A DNA stretch of 64,000 bases, from the NCBI GenBank assembly GCA_902168225.1, contig CABHOW010000005.1, positions 1 to 64,000 on the forward strand, in the 5' to 3' direction. The notes below the pieces were generated by a model. That model did no database searches. It was not told where the DNA came from and saw only the letters and a program-made list of their open reading frames with translations. Within the stretch, counting starts at the first letter, position 1; the number at the start of each line of letters is the position of its first letter. Source of the stretch: an uncultured Flavihumibacter sp. (GTDB taxonomy: Bacteria > Bacteroidota > Bacteroidia > Chitinophagales > Chitinophagaceae). The translations under genes were made by a program, and so were the position numbers. This document shows, piece after piece, positions 37,808 to 46,949 of this stretch.

Positions 37808-39619
37808 ATGATTCATTTCGATTTGCCAAAGCAAAAATCATCCATTATTAAAGTATTGGGTGTTGGCGGTGGCGGAAGTAATGCGGTAAACTTTATGTTT
37901 TCGCAAAACATCGAAGGCGTTGATTTTATTATTTGTAATACCGATGCCAAAGCAATAGAACAAAGTCAAGTACCTAATAAAATCCAACTAGGGCCACATT
38001 TAACACAAGGTCTTGGTGCAGGTGCTAACCCGGAAGTTGGTAAAAAAGCAACCGAAGAATCTCTGGAAGAAATAAGACGCATACTGGAAGTAAATACCAA
38101 AATGGCATTTATAACAGTAGGAATGGGCGGTGGTACCGGTACGGGCGGTGCTCCTATTATTGCCCAAATATGTAAAGAATTAGGTATTTTAACTGTAGGT
38201 ATAGTAACCACCCCTTTCGGTTTCGAAGGACCTCGTAGAAAACTACAGGCAGAAGAAGGAATTAATGCCCTTAAGCCTTATGTAGATACATTATTGGTTA
38301 TCAGTAATGAGAAACTCCGTATGCAATACGGTAACCTCAAAATGAAAGAAGCCTTTAGCAAAGCAGATAATGTATTGGCAACAGCAGCTAAATGTATTAC
38401 GGATGTGATTAATAGTCGCGGACATATTATCGTTGACTTCGCAGATGTATGTACAGTAATGAAAAATGGTGGTGTTGCCATTTTAGGAAAAGCAGAAGTT
38501 GAAGGTGAAAATCGTGCGCAACGTGCTATAGAAGAAGCATTGAGTTCACCATTATTGAATGATGATGATATTAGAGGGGCTAAATGGATATTGATAAATA
38601 TTAATAGTGCCGAGGGAGAACATGAATGTACGATGGATGAATTGGAGACCATCAATAATCACCTGCGCATGCAAGCCGGGGAAGATACCGATGTAATTGT
38701 GGGTATGGGCTATGACCCTACACTCGATAAAAAGATTGGAATTACCATGGTAGCAACAGGATTCGAAAGAAAAGATCCTTTCGCAAAACCGGCAGCTGCT
38801 CCGATTGTAGAAGCAGTTCCCGAAAAAATTGTGATGACGTTGGGTGTGGAAGCAGAAGAGCCGAAAGCAGTTGTTCCGGTAATGCAGGTAGTACCACCTG
38901 TTGAAGAAGCTAAAATAGTTGAAGCTTTAATACCAACTTTACAAGAGCCAGAAACGACTCCCGTAATAGATATGCAGCCTGTTATTCTCGAAGAGGAAAC
39001 AATCGATCATGCTGCCGAGGAAAGAGAATCGTTAGTGCTACAATTTGAATTGAGCACAGATATTACAGAAGAAGTGGTATTGCCAAAAGTTCCGGAAGCA
39101 CCCATCGTTGAACCCATGCTCAATTTTTCTTTAAACGAAAAGCCAGCAGTAACAGCTTCAGCGGGATTGATGAATAAACCTATGAATATCTATGCGGAAG
39201 CGGTTGAAAATATACCCCAACCTCAACAATCTACTCAACCACAAGAACCCGTTCTAGAAGAACCACTTTTCAATATGCAATTGGTTGAGAAACCGGAAGA
39301 CCAGATCGCAGAACCGGTTGCTCAAGTGCCGGCTTTTGAAGAAGATAATTTATTGGATGATGTTGAGGAGCAAAAAAGAAGAGCTGCTGAGCGAATTCAA
39401 AAATTACGCAATCTTTCTTTTAATATGAATAGTAGCGCCGACGCCAATGGCGAGTTTGATGCAGTGCCGGCCTATGTAAGAAGAAATATGGAATTATTCG
39501 GAAATACGCTTACTTCAGTAGAAAATTTTTATAGTAAGTATACGGTAAGTAAAGATGATCAAAACCCCGGCAATATTTCTACTATCAATAAATTTTTTGA
39601 TGGAAAGAAACCAGATTAG
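37808..39619 (+). CDS. ftsZ: Cell division GTPase FtsZ (long C-terminal tail)
   Basis: The 603-residue protein has a normal GTPase core (residues 1 to about 320): VLGVGGGGSNAVNFM, CNTDAKAI, and the tubulin signature GMGGGTGTGGAPIIAQ. It is followed by an unusually long acidic and Pro-rich linker of about 240 residues. Near the end, EFDAVPAYVRRNMELF resembles the usual C-terminal peptide that binds FtsA, but a further 45 or so residues follow, ending ISTINKFFDGKKPD. FtsZ polymerises into the division ring. A strong terminator follows, closing the cluster. Confidence 0.97.
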   Translation: MIHFDLPKQKSSIIKVLGVGGGGSNAVNFMFSQNIEGVDFIICNTDAKAIEQSQVPNKIQLGPHLTQGLGAGANPEVGKKATEESLEEIRRILEVNTKMAFITVGMGGGTGTGGAPIIAQICKELGILTVGIVTTPFGFEGPRRKLQAEEGINALKPYVDTLLVISNEKLRMQYGNLKMKEAFSKADNVLATAAKCITDVINSRGHIIVDFADVCTVMKNGGVAILGKAEVEGENRAQRAIEEALSSPLLNDDDIRGAKWILININSAEGEHECTMDELETINNHLRMQAGEDTDVIVGMGYDPTLDKKIGITMVATGFERKDPFAKPAAAPIVEAVPEKIVMTLGVEAEEPKAVVPVMQVVPPVEEAKIVEALIPTLQEPETTPVIDMQPVILEEETIDHAAEERESLVLQFELSTDITEEVVLPKVPEAPIVEPMLNFSLNEKPAVTASAGLMNKPMNIYAEAVENIPQPQQSTQPQEPVLEEPLFNMQLVEKPEDQIAEPVAQVPAFEEDNLLDDVEEQKRRAAERIQKLRNLSFNMNSSADANGEFDAVPAYVRRNMELFGNTLTSVENFYSKYTVSKDDQNPGNISTINKFFDGKKPD

Positions 39620-39641
39620 TTACTAACCCAAACCCAATATA

Positions 39642-39673
39642 AACCCTGGTTGAATTTTCAATCGGGGTTTTTT
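39642..39673 (+). terminator. Intrinsic terminator after ftsZ
   Basis: A 12-bp stem (AACCCTGGTTGA / TCAATCGGGGTT, two wobble pairs) with loop ATTT is followed by a T run (six T from 39668). It lies 22 bases after the ftsZ stop and ends the mraZ-ftsZ cluster. Confidence 0.92.
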
Positions 39674-39708
39674 ATGCAACATTATGAATTGCCAATTGTA
39701 ATAATATT

Positions 39709-40656
39709 ATGCAGCAAGTATTGATGACCGGAGGAACCGGAACCATAGGTACCGCCCTTACTAAAGAATTAATTGCCAGAGGCTTTCAGGTAATGATTGT
39801 TAGCAGATCAAAAAAAGAATCGGGTATTGGGGTTAGTTATTATACCTGGAATATTGATCGCATGGAGATAGAGAATGAAGCTATTCAAAAAGCAGATTTT
39901 ATTATTCATCTGGCAGGAGCGGGTGTGGCAGATAAAAGATGGACTGCCGGTAGAAAAAAGGAAATTCTTAGGAGTAGGGTTCAAAGCTGCCAATTGCTTG
40001 TACAAGCTTTAGAAACGATACCTAACAAAGTAAAAGCTGTGGTTAGTGCTTCAGCAATCGGTTGGTATGGTCCGGATACAACGAATGATCCGGAAAAAGG
40101 ATTTATAGAAACAGATCCGGTATACCCCGATTTTTTAGGCGATACCTGTAAACAATGGGAAGCTGCCATTCAACCCGTAGCAGGGCTAGGGAAAAGATTG
40201 GTAATATTACGAACCGGTATTGTACTGAGCAAAAAAGGAGGGGCATTCAAAGAATTTTTACAACCGTTAAAATATAGAATCGCAACCGTATTAGGAACAG
40301 GTACGCAATGGATCAGCTGGATACATATTCGGGATCTTTGTAACCAATATATCTATGCTATCGAAAATGAAAACATATCAGGCATATATAATGCAGTTGC
40401 ACCTCATCCTATCACTAATAAAGCGCTCATCTATAAAATGGCTACATTTCTTTTTGGGAATAAATACATACGCTTATTTGTTCCCGGCTTTATCCTGAAA
40501 TGTGTATTGGGTGAAATGAGTATTGAAGTGCTGAAAAGCACAAAAGTGTCGGCAGACAAAATACTCCAGAGCGGCTTTACTTTCTTATTTCCCTCTATTG
40601 ATATGGCACTACATGATTTATTAGACACTACAAATCACGTTTCTGATGTAGCCTAA
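39709..40656 (+). CDS. TIGR01777-type NAD-dependent epimerase (YfcH-like)
   Basis: The 315-residue atypical SDR begins QVLMTGGTGTIGTALTKELIA and shows DFIIHLAGAGVADKRWTAGRKKEILRSRV, VVSASAIGWYGPD, LRTGIVLSKKGGAF, GTGTQWISWIHIRDL and YNAVAPHPITN, a run typical of the TIGR01777/YfcH group. NAD(P) binding is expected; the substrate is unknown. The 3' end overlaps the end of the convergent ABC permease gene by 29 bases. Confidence 0.93.
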   Translation: MQQVLMTGGTGTIGTALTKELIARGFQVMIVSRSKKESGIGVSYYTWNIDRMEIENEAIQKADFIIHLAGAGVADKRWTAGRKKEILRSRVQSCQLLVQALETIPNKVKAVVSASAIGWYGPDTTNDPEKGFIETDPVYPDFLGDTCKQWEAAIQPVAGLGKRLVILRTGIVLSKKGGAFKEFLQPLKYRIATVLGTGTQWISWIHIRDLCNQYIYAIENENISGIYNAVAPHPITNKALIYKMATFLFGNKYIRLFVPGFILKCVLGEMSIEVLKSTKVSADKILQSGFTFLFPSIDMALHDLLDTTNHVSDVA

Positions 40657-41452
40657 AACAGATTACCCAGATGATGGTAGTGAGCAATAGGGTTAATAAT
40701 ACCTGTGTATTAACGGCAGCTAAAGCCTCTTCGTAATATGTTTTAGAGTCTCTTCCAAAATTTCTTGTAAAAGCGGGGGCTACTAAAATTCTATCAGATA
40801 CTTCAAACGGGAGAAATCGCCCGATCATTATATTTTTATGGCGCAGGTAAACAACTAAAATATTTTCTACTATCAGGTAATAGAATAAAAAAATCCCTAA
40901 TGCCATGAAGGCTTTTTTTACAAGATAGGCAAGTAGGAAAGCGATAGATAATTGCGCAAAAGTTTGAATAAAAAATAGGGGAATAATATGTAGCTGCTCA
41001 GCCCATCTGCTTAAGCTGTTTATATTTACAAAAATACCAAAAGATACAGCTACTAAGGCAAATACCAATGTTGCAACAAGTGAGATAATCGCAACATCTA
41101 TCAATTTACTCAATAGGAACTCATTTCTACTCCAGCCGTCAATTATATTTTGGCGATGTGTTTTGTAAGTATATTCATTGGTTACCAGCATGATAACCAA
41201 TATGGAAGGTAATAAAACAAAGAAAGAAGAAAAGTAAGCAACAGTTTGCCATACTTCCGGAAATACAAATGGATTACCTAATAATAATTTTGCAATATTA
41301 TTGGTCATTTCTTTACCCGTTATTACTTTCTCATAAACATAGTAGAACATGATATTAATACCGGGATAGGTGAGTAATACTATGATAAGCATCCACCAAA
41401 AAGCAGGATATTTTTTAATTTTTAACCATTCTATGGTAACAAGTGAGCGCAT
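40628..41452 (-). CDS. ABC-2 type transporter permease
   Basis: The 274-residue protein has six predicted membrane helices with a long first extracellular loop, and resembles ABC-2 permeases of Bacteroidota (start MRSLVTIEWLKIKKYPAFWWML, an IEWLKIKK amphipathic opening). It pairs with the ATPase gene directly upstream (five-base gap). The exported substrate is unknown. The end overlaps the convergent epimerase gene by 29 bases. Confidence 0.85.
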   Translation of the reverse strand: MRSLVTIEWLKIKKYPAFWWMLIIVLLTYPGINIMFYYVYEKVITGKEMTNNIAKLLLGNPFVFPEVWQTVAYFSSFFVLLPSILVIMLVTNEYTYKTHRQNIIDGWSRNEFLLSKLIDVAIISLVATLVFALVAVSFGIFVNINSLSRWAEQLHIIPLFFIQTFAQLSIAFLLAYLVKKAFMALGIFLFYYLIVENILVVYLRHKNIMIGRFLPFEVSDRILVAPAFTRNFGRDSKTYYEEALAAVNTQVLLTLLLTTIIWVICFRLHQKRDL

Positions 41453-41457
41453 ACATT

Positions 41458-42354
41458 TTAATCGTTGGTGAGTTCAAAAAATTTTGTTTCTAAACTTTTT
41501 TTACGATGGATCAATAAATTGAGTACCACCCCTTCGGTAAAACAATATTGATTAATCGCGGCTAAATCAGCTTTGCCTACAGGATAGTATAATTGAATCT
41601 TCCCATCATGATGTATTAAAGAAGAATACCCACCCATATTCTGTAAACAGTTTTCAAGGGTTTGTAAATTTGTACTGCCCACTTCTACCATATCCTCATT
41701 TGCTAAAACCTCTGCAACAGGACCTGCGGTTAATAATTCTCCTTTTTTTAAGATGGCAACATGGGTACAGATTTTTTCAACCTCATCTAATAAATGGCTT
41801 GCAATGATGATCGTGATACCTTGTTTGGCCAGTTCCTTTATTAAATCGCGTATCTCTGCAATACCCACAGGATCTAAACCATTCGTAGGCTCATCTAATA
41901 AAAGTACTTCTGGGTTTCCTAATAAAGCTGCGGCAATAGCCAGACGTTGTTTCATGCCTAAACTATAGGCGTTAAATCTGCTCTTTCTTCTCTCGTAGAG
42001 TTTTACAATTTTTAAAACAGGATCGATAGCGTTATCGTTACCCCGGCCACTAATGGCTTCTGTTACTTTTAAATTATCTACTGCGGATAAATAATGATAG
42101 AAATTCGGAGTTTCCAGCAATGAACCTATTCTTTTCCTGTCCTCCTTTGTATTAGGTTGCTCAAACCAGCTGTAGTTGCCTGTATCAGCTCTAAGAATAT
42201 CTAATACAATACTCATCAAAGTTGTTTTTCCGCTTCCATTCGGACCCAAAATACCAAACACACTTCCTTTGGGTATTTCAAGTGAAACATTTTTAAGCGC
42301 CTGGATCTTACCATAAGATTTAGATAAGCCGGTGATTGATAAAATAGTGTTCAT
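41458..42354 (-). CDS. ABC transporter ATP-binding protein (ABC-2 exporter)
   Basis: The 298-residue protein has Walker A GPNGSGKTTL, the ABC signature in YSLGMKQRLAIAAAL, Walker B VLLLDEPTNGLDP and a switch His in IIIASHLLDEVEKI. A C-terminal extension of about 80 residues is typical of DrrA/NatA-like exporters. It works with the adjacent permease. It lies ten bases downstream of the GH5 gene on the same strand and may be cotranscribed with it. Confidence 0.94.
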   Translation of the reverse strand: MNTILSITGLSKSYGKIQALKNVSLEIPKGSVFGILGPNGSGKTTLMSIVLDILRADTGNYSWFEQPNTKEDRKRIGSLLETPNFYHYLSAVDNLKVTEAISGRGNDNAIDPVLKIVKLYERRKSRFNAYSLGMKQRLAIAAALLGNPEVLLLDEPTNGLDPVGIAEIRDLIKELAKQGITIIIASHLLDEVEKICTHVAILKKGELLTAGPVAEVLANEDMVEVGSTNLQTLENCLQNMGGYSSLIHHDGKIQLYYPVGKADLAAINQYCFTEGVVLNLLIHRKKSLETKFFELTND

Positions 42355-42364
42355 ATATTTATTA

Positions 42365-43486
42365 CTAGCGTAACCATTTTTTTAATGAACGAATAATTTT
42401 TTTATGTTGGATAACCGAAAATTTGTCATCGTAATCCCACAAAAAAACCGGTATATCCATTTCATTCATGATTTTTGTGATATCCCTAAGATAGTTGGAT
42501 TTTGAATCCGTATCTGCAAAATTGATAACACCTGTTTCTGTACAGATAAGCGGTAAATTTTGCCTTTTAGCCAGTTCACTTATTTGTTTGATTCTATTGA
42601 AGAGGTAATCATACGTTGCTTCTTTATAATATCTCCTATAGTCTTTGGCCAATTCGGAAAAATCATTTTGGTCGGGTGCCTTAGGCATTTTGTTTTGTTC
42701 GAAAGGGTATGGAAAACCTGTAATATAGGTTTTTTCGGGTGTCCAATCCGCACCTTGGTGCGTGAAAATATAAGGCTCATAAAAGTGAAAAGTATATAAG
42801 ATTTTACCATCATCCACTGCCAGTTTCCCCATGGTTAAGAGCTCATTAATTCCATTATAATTAGCTCCGCCGATAATAAAAATACGGTCTGGGTCTTCCT
42901 TCCTTAATTCTCTTACTAAAGTATTCGCTGCAGATTTCCAAACGTCCATATCAGTAGTTGGTTCATTGTACAATTCATATACCAACTGGTTGGTAGGATA
43001 AGCCCGAAGGGATTGTATAACCTGTTTCCAAAGTCGAATGATTCTATCGTTCTCGCTATACAAGTTATCATTGCGAAGCCGGCCATAATGGTAAACCAAC
43101 ACTAACTTTAAGTTTTGTTGTAAGCATTTGGCATAAATCAGGTGTAACTTTCTAAGTATTTCTTCGGTTAACTGTGTATTCCCATCAGTTGTAAAATGAT
43201 CAAAAGCAACAGGCAAACGTACCGCCAGAAAACCTTTGCGGGCAATATCTTCTAATTTATCATCTACCTCTTTCTGATATAAGTGAATGGGGTCTGACCA
43301 ATAATGTTCTAAAAAAGAGAGGTTAACACCCTTATTGAGCGACCGACGCACAATTTCTGTATTACTTTGAGCGTTAGCATGGAAAGCCGAAAAAAGTGTA
43401 ATGGTTGTTAGTAAACTAGCAATGAAGAAAGAGCGGTTTAGGCAGATAAAATTTAAATTCACCCTATTGTAAAATACTTTTTGCAT
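42365..43486 (-). CDS. Secreted glycoside hydrolase family 5 (cellulase-like)
   Basis: About 373 residues from ATG 43486. A signal peptide (to about residue 40, ending HANAQ) leads to a GH5 TIM barrel with GVNLSFLEHYW, GFLAVRLPVAFDHF, LVYHYG, LVYELYNEPTTD (acid/base Glu175), FHFYEPYIFTHQG and LICTETGVI (nucleophile Glu317). It should cut beta-linked glucan or mannan in the periplasm or outside. It is divergent from, and nine bases from, the kinase-BcsB-GT2 operon, so it may trim that polysaccharide as BcsZ does for cellulose. Longer starts up to 43540 would overlap the kinase gene and lack signal-peptide character. Confidence 0.88.
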   Translation of the reverse strand: MQKVFYNRVNLNFICLNRSFFIASLLTTITLFSAFHANAQSNTEIVRRSLNKGVNLSFLEHYWSDPIHLYQKEVDDKLEDIARKGFLAVRLPVAFDHFTTDGNTQLTEEILRKLHLIYAKCLQQNLKLVLVYHYGRLRNDNLYSENDRIIRLWKQVIQSLRAYPTNQLVYELYNEPTTDMDVWKSAANTLVRELRKEDPDRIFIIGGANYNGINELLTMGKLAVDDGKILYTFHFYEPYIFTHQGADWTPEKTYITGFPYPFEQNKMPKAPDQNDFSELAKDYRRYYKEATYDYLFNRIKQISELAKRQNLPLICTETGVINFADTDSKSNYLRDITKIMNEMDIPVFLWDYDDKFSVIQHKKIIRSLKKWLR

Positions 43487-43495
43487 ACTTAATTT

Positions 43496-44863
43496 ATGAT
43501 CGATTATCATAGGATTCCTTATGTAAATATAGACCGACAAAAGCTTACCAACGAATTGAATAAGCGGGGAGCCTATTTCTCTAATGTGGCTGTATGGACG
43601 ATCATATTCTCACTTCCACTTTTTTGGCTCTTGGATGTATTGTTCATGAAGGAGGAATGGCTTTATTTACTGGCTATTCGGGTCATTTTCTTTTGTGTGT
43701 CCTATTTTTTTTATTTTTTGGGTACCCGCCGCAGGTGGAATTACCAATTAATTCTTAATCTGGTTGTTGGAGTAAATGTTTGCTTAATGGCATTGGTTTG
43801 TGGTATTGTTCCCATTACTAATGCATTACCCTATTTTTTATTGGGCTCCGTAATGATGCTATTACTCAATACAACAGTTTTTTGGAAGCCCATTTTTGCA
43901 CAGCTTCATTGTGCTATATCGTATGCCATAATAGTGATATTATATTCTATTAATAGTGGCATGGTGGGCTATAGTGCCCTTATTGCCAATGGTGGAGGCG
44001 TATATTTTTTGGTATCAGCTTTTTCTTGTTTTATTGCTTATAACCGATATCAGGTCATTAAAAGAGAAACCGAAAAAAACTTGATTATTGAGGAATCGAA
44101 CAAGCGCCTCTTAGAGCAAAATGAAAAAATAAATGATCAGCATCATATTATTGAAGAAGCCAATAGGAGATTAAAGGAGTTGAGCGATTATCGGCAGAAC
44201 ACCTTAAATATTATGATTCACGATTTAAAGAACTTTATTGGATCGAACCAAATTTCAATAGATCTTATTAATAGAAAATCGAGCAATCTTACGGCAGATC
44301 AGAAGGAAATTCTGAGCTACATTACAATGGGTAATGAAAAATTACACTATTTATCCAAAAAATTGGCTGATTCTGCTGAGGCTGATTCCGGCAAAATTGA
44401 ATTCCGATTTGAACCCTTCGATATCATTCCTGAGGTTGAAAAAGCAGCTATTTCATTGGTAGATGCTGCAAGTATCAAACAAGTGAGCCTTCAGGTTCAC
44501 CTTTCCCCGGCGGCGGTAATGGTAAATCTGGATAAAATATTTCTTCGTCACATATTATTTAAGCTCCTTTCTAACGTTATTAGGTTTATCCAGAAAGGAT
44601 CGGCCGTTAGCATACATGCGGGAGATAGTGATGGGAACTGTATTATTGAAATAATCAATAAGGGTACGCCAATTGGCATGGATAAACTGGATGAATATTT
44701 TAACAGGCTCCAAGCCCCAAATCAGTCCGATTATGCCGTTACCCAATCAGGAATGGGTTTTTCCGTTTCCAAGCAACTTACAACCGACATGGGCGGAACG
44801 CTCAGTTATGAGAGTAATGAAGCCATCGGCAACTATTTCAAAATCAAATTTAAACTTGCTTAG
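43496..44863 (+). CDS. Membrane histidine kinase with divergent ATP-binding domain
   Basis: The 455-residue protein has six predicted membrane helices (about 27-195) forming the sensor, a coiled coil (about 200-240) and a kinase core. The H-box is LNIMIHDLKNFIGSNQ with His242, of the HDLKN type. The N-box Asn is kept (KLLSNVIRFIQKG), but the G1 box DNGxG is replaced by INKGTPIGM, losing the Asp that binds adenine; the G2 box SGMGFSVSKQL is partly kept. ATP use is therefore uncertain. It is first in an operon with BcsB-like and GT2 genes, so it probably senses a signal controlling polysaccharide production. No response regulator is near. Confidence 0.83.
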   Translation: MIDYHRIPYVNIDRQKLTNELNKRGAYFSNVAVWTIIFSLPLFWLLDVLFMKEEWLYLLAIRVIFFCVSYFFYFLGTRRRWNYQLILNLVVGVNVCLMALVCGIVPITNALPYFLLGSVMMLLLNTTVFWKPIFAQLHCAISYAIIVILYSINSGMVGYSALIANGGGVYFLVSAFSCFIAYNRYQVIKRETEKNLIIEESNKRLLEQNEKINDQHHIIEEANRRLKELSDYRQNTLNIMIHDLKNFIGSNQISIDLINRKSSNLTADQKEILSYITMGNEKLHYLSKKLADSAEADSGKIEFRFEPFDIIPEVEKAAISLVDAASIKQVSLQVHLSPAAVMVNLDKIFLRHILFKLLSNVIRFIQKGSAVSIHAGDSDGNCIIEIINKGTPIGMDKLDEYFNRLQAPNQSDYAVTQSGMGFSVSKQLTTDMGGTLSYESNEAIGNYFKIKFKLA

Positions 44864-44879
44864 TCCTAAATACGCTGTT

Positions 44880-46925
44880 ATGAAAACAAAAATATCCCTA
44901 CTCTTTGGCTTACTGCTATTTGTTCAGGCAGTATTTGCACAAGCCAATAAAGAAGCGATAAATACCGATCCTTCCAAGCGTACATTGGAAGATATGGGCT
45001 ATCGGAATGAGTCTATTACCGGTATCGCCGGAGCCCTTACCTATTTCGTTAAAGTGCAACCGCGCGACGATTTGAACAATATGAAATTGGTGTTGAATAT
45101 TAAACCATCACCGGTTTTAAACAGCAGAATTTCGGCAGTTACCGTATCCTTAAAAGATGAGCCAATTCATACAGAGCGTTTAGCAGCTACTGCTATCGAT
45201 TCCGTTATGGTGATTACTATTCCACTCAATAGCCGCTTTGTGCAGCCTGATGGACGCTTTATTAAAGTTCGCGTGGATGCTAAAATGGCGATGTCGGATG
45301 AATTTTGTAAAGATGTAGATAATCCTGCCATTTGGATGTCGGTTCGGAATAGCTCATATCTGGCAGTTGCCAAACAAGAAAAAGTAACCTATTATCAGAG
45401 CTTAAAAGAAACGATCCTCGAATATGATCGAATCAGTACTCCTGTAAATTCCGATTTAAACGATTTATTGGCCAGCGGGGTATTATATGCATTGATGAAG
45501 CAGCGGGCCAGCTTGGTTAAAGTAAAAACAGATAATTATAAGGAAACAGATACTGTAGGAAATACTGTTATAACAGGTTTATATAATAAAATACCTAACA
45601 ATTTACGCTCCTTATTACCTGAGTTCCAACCCGGTCAGGGATGTATCGCTAACCTCATACCATATGGTGATAACCGCCATGTGTTAGTAATTACAGGTAA
45701 AGATGAAGCGGGATATAAGAAAGCCATTAATGTACTTACAAACTATAAGATCATTAACAGCAGTTTCTCTTATAGAATGATCATCGATAATGGTGCGCCC
45801 AATTATTTTGAAAAAAATGCATTACCCGTAGTTTTCTCTTTGGAAGAATTAGGTGGTACACCTCGTATCATGGAAGGCGTGGGCGCATTAAAAACTAACT
45901 ATGCGTTTTCATTATCAGATTATAATGCCATTCCAAAAAAACTTACTTTCCATTTAGAAGCAATGCTTTCTTTATTGAAAAGTGGCGACCGTGGCTTTTT
46001 GAACGTATACCTTAACGACAACTTAGTTTTTAGTACCGACTTACACGATCGTACAAACTTCGTTGGTGATATTGATTTAAAACCCTACTTACTTACAAAA
46101 AATAACTCCCTAATTGTAGAAATGCGATTCCACCCCCAAGGTAGTATTTGTAAAGAAGGTTTCGCTAACTTCTTCGGTTTTATTGATACCAAAACATCTA
46201 ACCTTGTTTTTTCGGGAGAAAAAGTAAATGAGTTTTATAATTTCTTCAACTACCCCGGTGAATTCCGTAAGAAGGCATTGAAATTTGTGGTGACCCCCTC
46301 TTTATTACCTTCTCTAAGTTCTTCTATGGGAGAGCTTATACATCAGCTGAATACCACTACCATACCCGCTAATTATCTCTATATACCTGAAATGGTTACT
46401 AGTGATAAAGCTTCACCCGATGAACTTCGTGATTTTAATGCGATAGCATTAGTTCAACGCAATGATCCTTTTGTAAAGAACTTTACAAGCTCCCTACCGG
46501 TTCAGTTTACCAGAGATTTTCAGTTATACAAAGATGTAAGCGGACAAACAGCCTACTCAATTAATGATTTTGCCAGCAGTGGTATTGCACAAATATTTAA
46601 ACAAGGACCTACAACCTATCTATTGGTAACGGCCTTAGGAGATACCGCAGTAGGGGATGCCTTCGAAAGTGTAATCAGTAGTTTCGGCTCACAATATTCC
46701 GCTATCGAAAGTAATGTATGTATTGCCAATAATAGAGGGAAAAGTAATTTCTTCTTCAAGTTGCCTGATAACGCCGGTGTGGTAACATATCGGGGCGATA
46801 AGAATAATTTATTACTCTTCTGGAATAACTATAAGTTGTTCATTATGATTGGAGCTGTACTATTGTTAGTTGCTTTATTCTTCTTTGTAAGAAGAAGAGT
46901 AAAACGCTCTCAGGAAATCGTTTAA
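44880..46925 (+). CDS. BcsB-like periplasmic polysaccharide synthase subunit
   Basis: The 681-residue protein has a signal peptide (MKTKISLLFGLLLFVQAVFA), beta-rich repeats with NMKLVLNIKPSPVLNSRISAV and, later, RGFLNVYLNDNLVFSTDL and SLIVEMRF, and a single C-terminal membrane helix (about 652-675) followed by RRRVKRS. This order is that of BcsB (PF03170), which guides nascent cellulose through the periplasm next to the BcsA synthase. The open frame extends to 44673, but only ATG 44880 gives a signal peptide. It sits 16 bases after the kinase and 24 before the synthase gene. Confidence 0.82.
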   Translation: MKTKISLLFGLLLFVQAVFAQANKEAINTDPSKRTLEDMGYRNESITGIAGALTYFVKVQPRDDLNNMKLVLNIKPSPVLNSRISAVTVSLKDEPIHTERLAATAIDSVMVITIPLNSRFVQPDGRFIKVRVDAKMAMSDEFCKDVDNPAIWMSVRNSSYLAVAKQEKVTYYQSLKETILEYDRISTPVNSDLNDLLASGVLYALMKQRASLVKVKTDNYKETDTVGNTVITGLYNKIPNNLRSLLPEFQPGQGCIANLIPYGDNRHVLVITGKDEAGYKKAINVLTNYKIINSSFSYRMIIDNGAPNYFEKNALPVVFSLEELGGTPRIMEGVGALKTNYAFSLSDYNAIPKKLTFHLEAMLSLLKSGDRGFLNVYLNDNLVFSTDLHDRTNFVGDIDLKPYLLTKNNSLIVEMRFHPQGSICKEGFANFFGFIDTKTSNLVFSGEKVNEFYNFFNYPGEFRKKALKFVVTPSLLPSLSSSMGELIHQLNTTTIPANYLYIPEMVTSDKASPDELRDFNAIALVQRNDPFVKNFTSSLPVQFTRDFQLYKDVSGQTAYSINDFASSGIAQIFKQGPTTYLLVTALGDTAVGDAFESVISSFGSQYSAIESNVCIANNRGKSNFFFKLPDNAGVVTYRGDKNNLLLFWNNYKLFIMIGAVLLLVALFFFVRRRVKRSQEIV

Positions 46926-46949
46926 CCGTTCTATACCAGATAATACCCA

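Noticed and set aside
44673-44879. Long N-terminal extension of the BcsB-like protein
   Set aside because: It overlaps the kinase gene and would hide a clear signal peptide starting at 44880.
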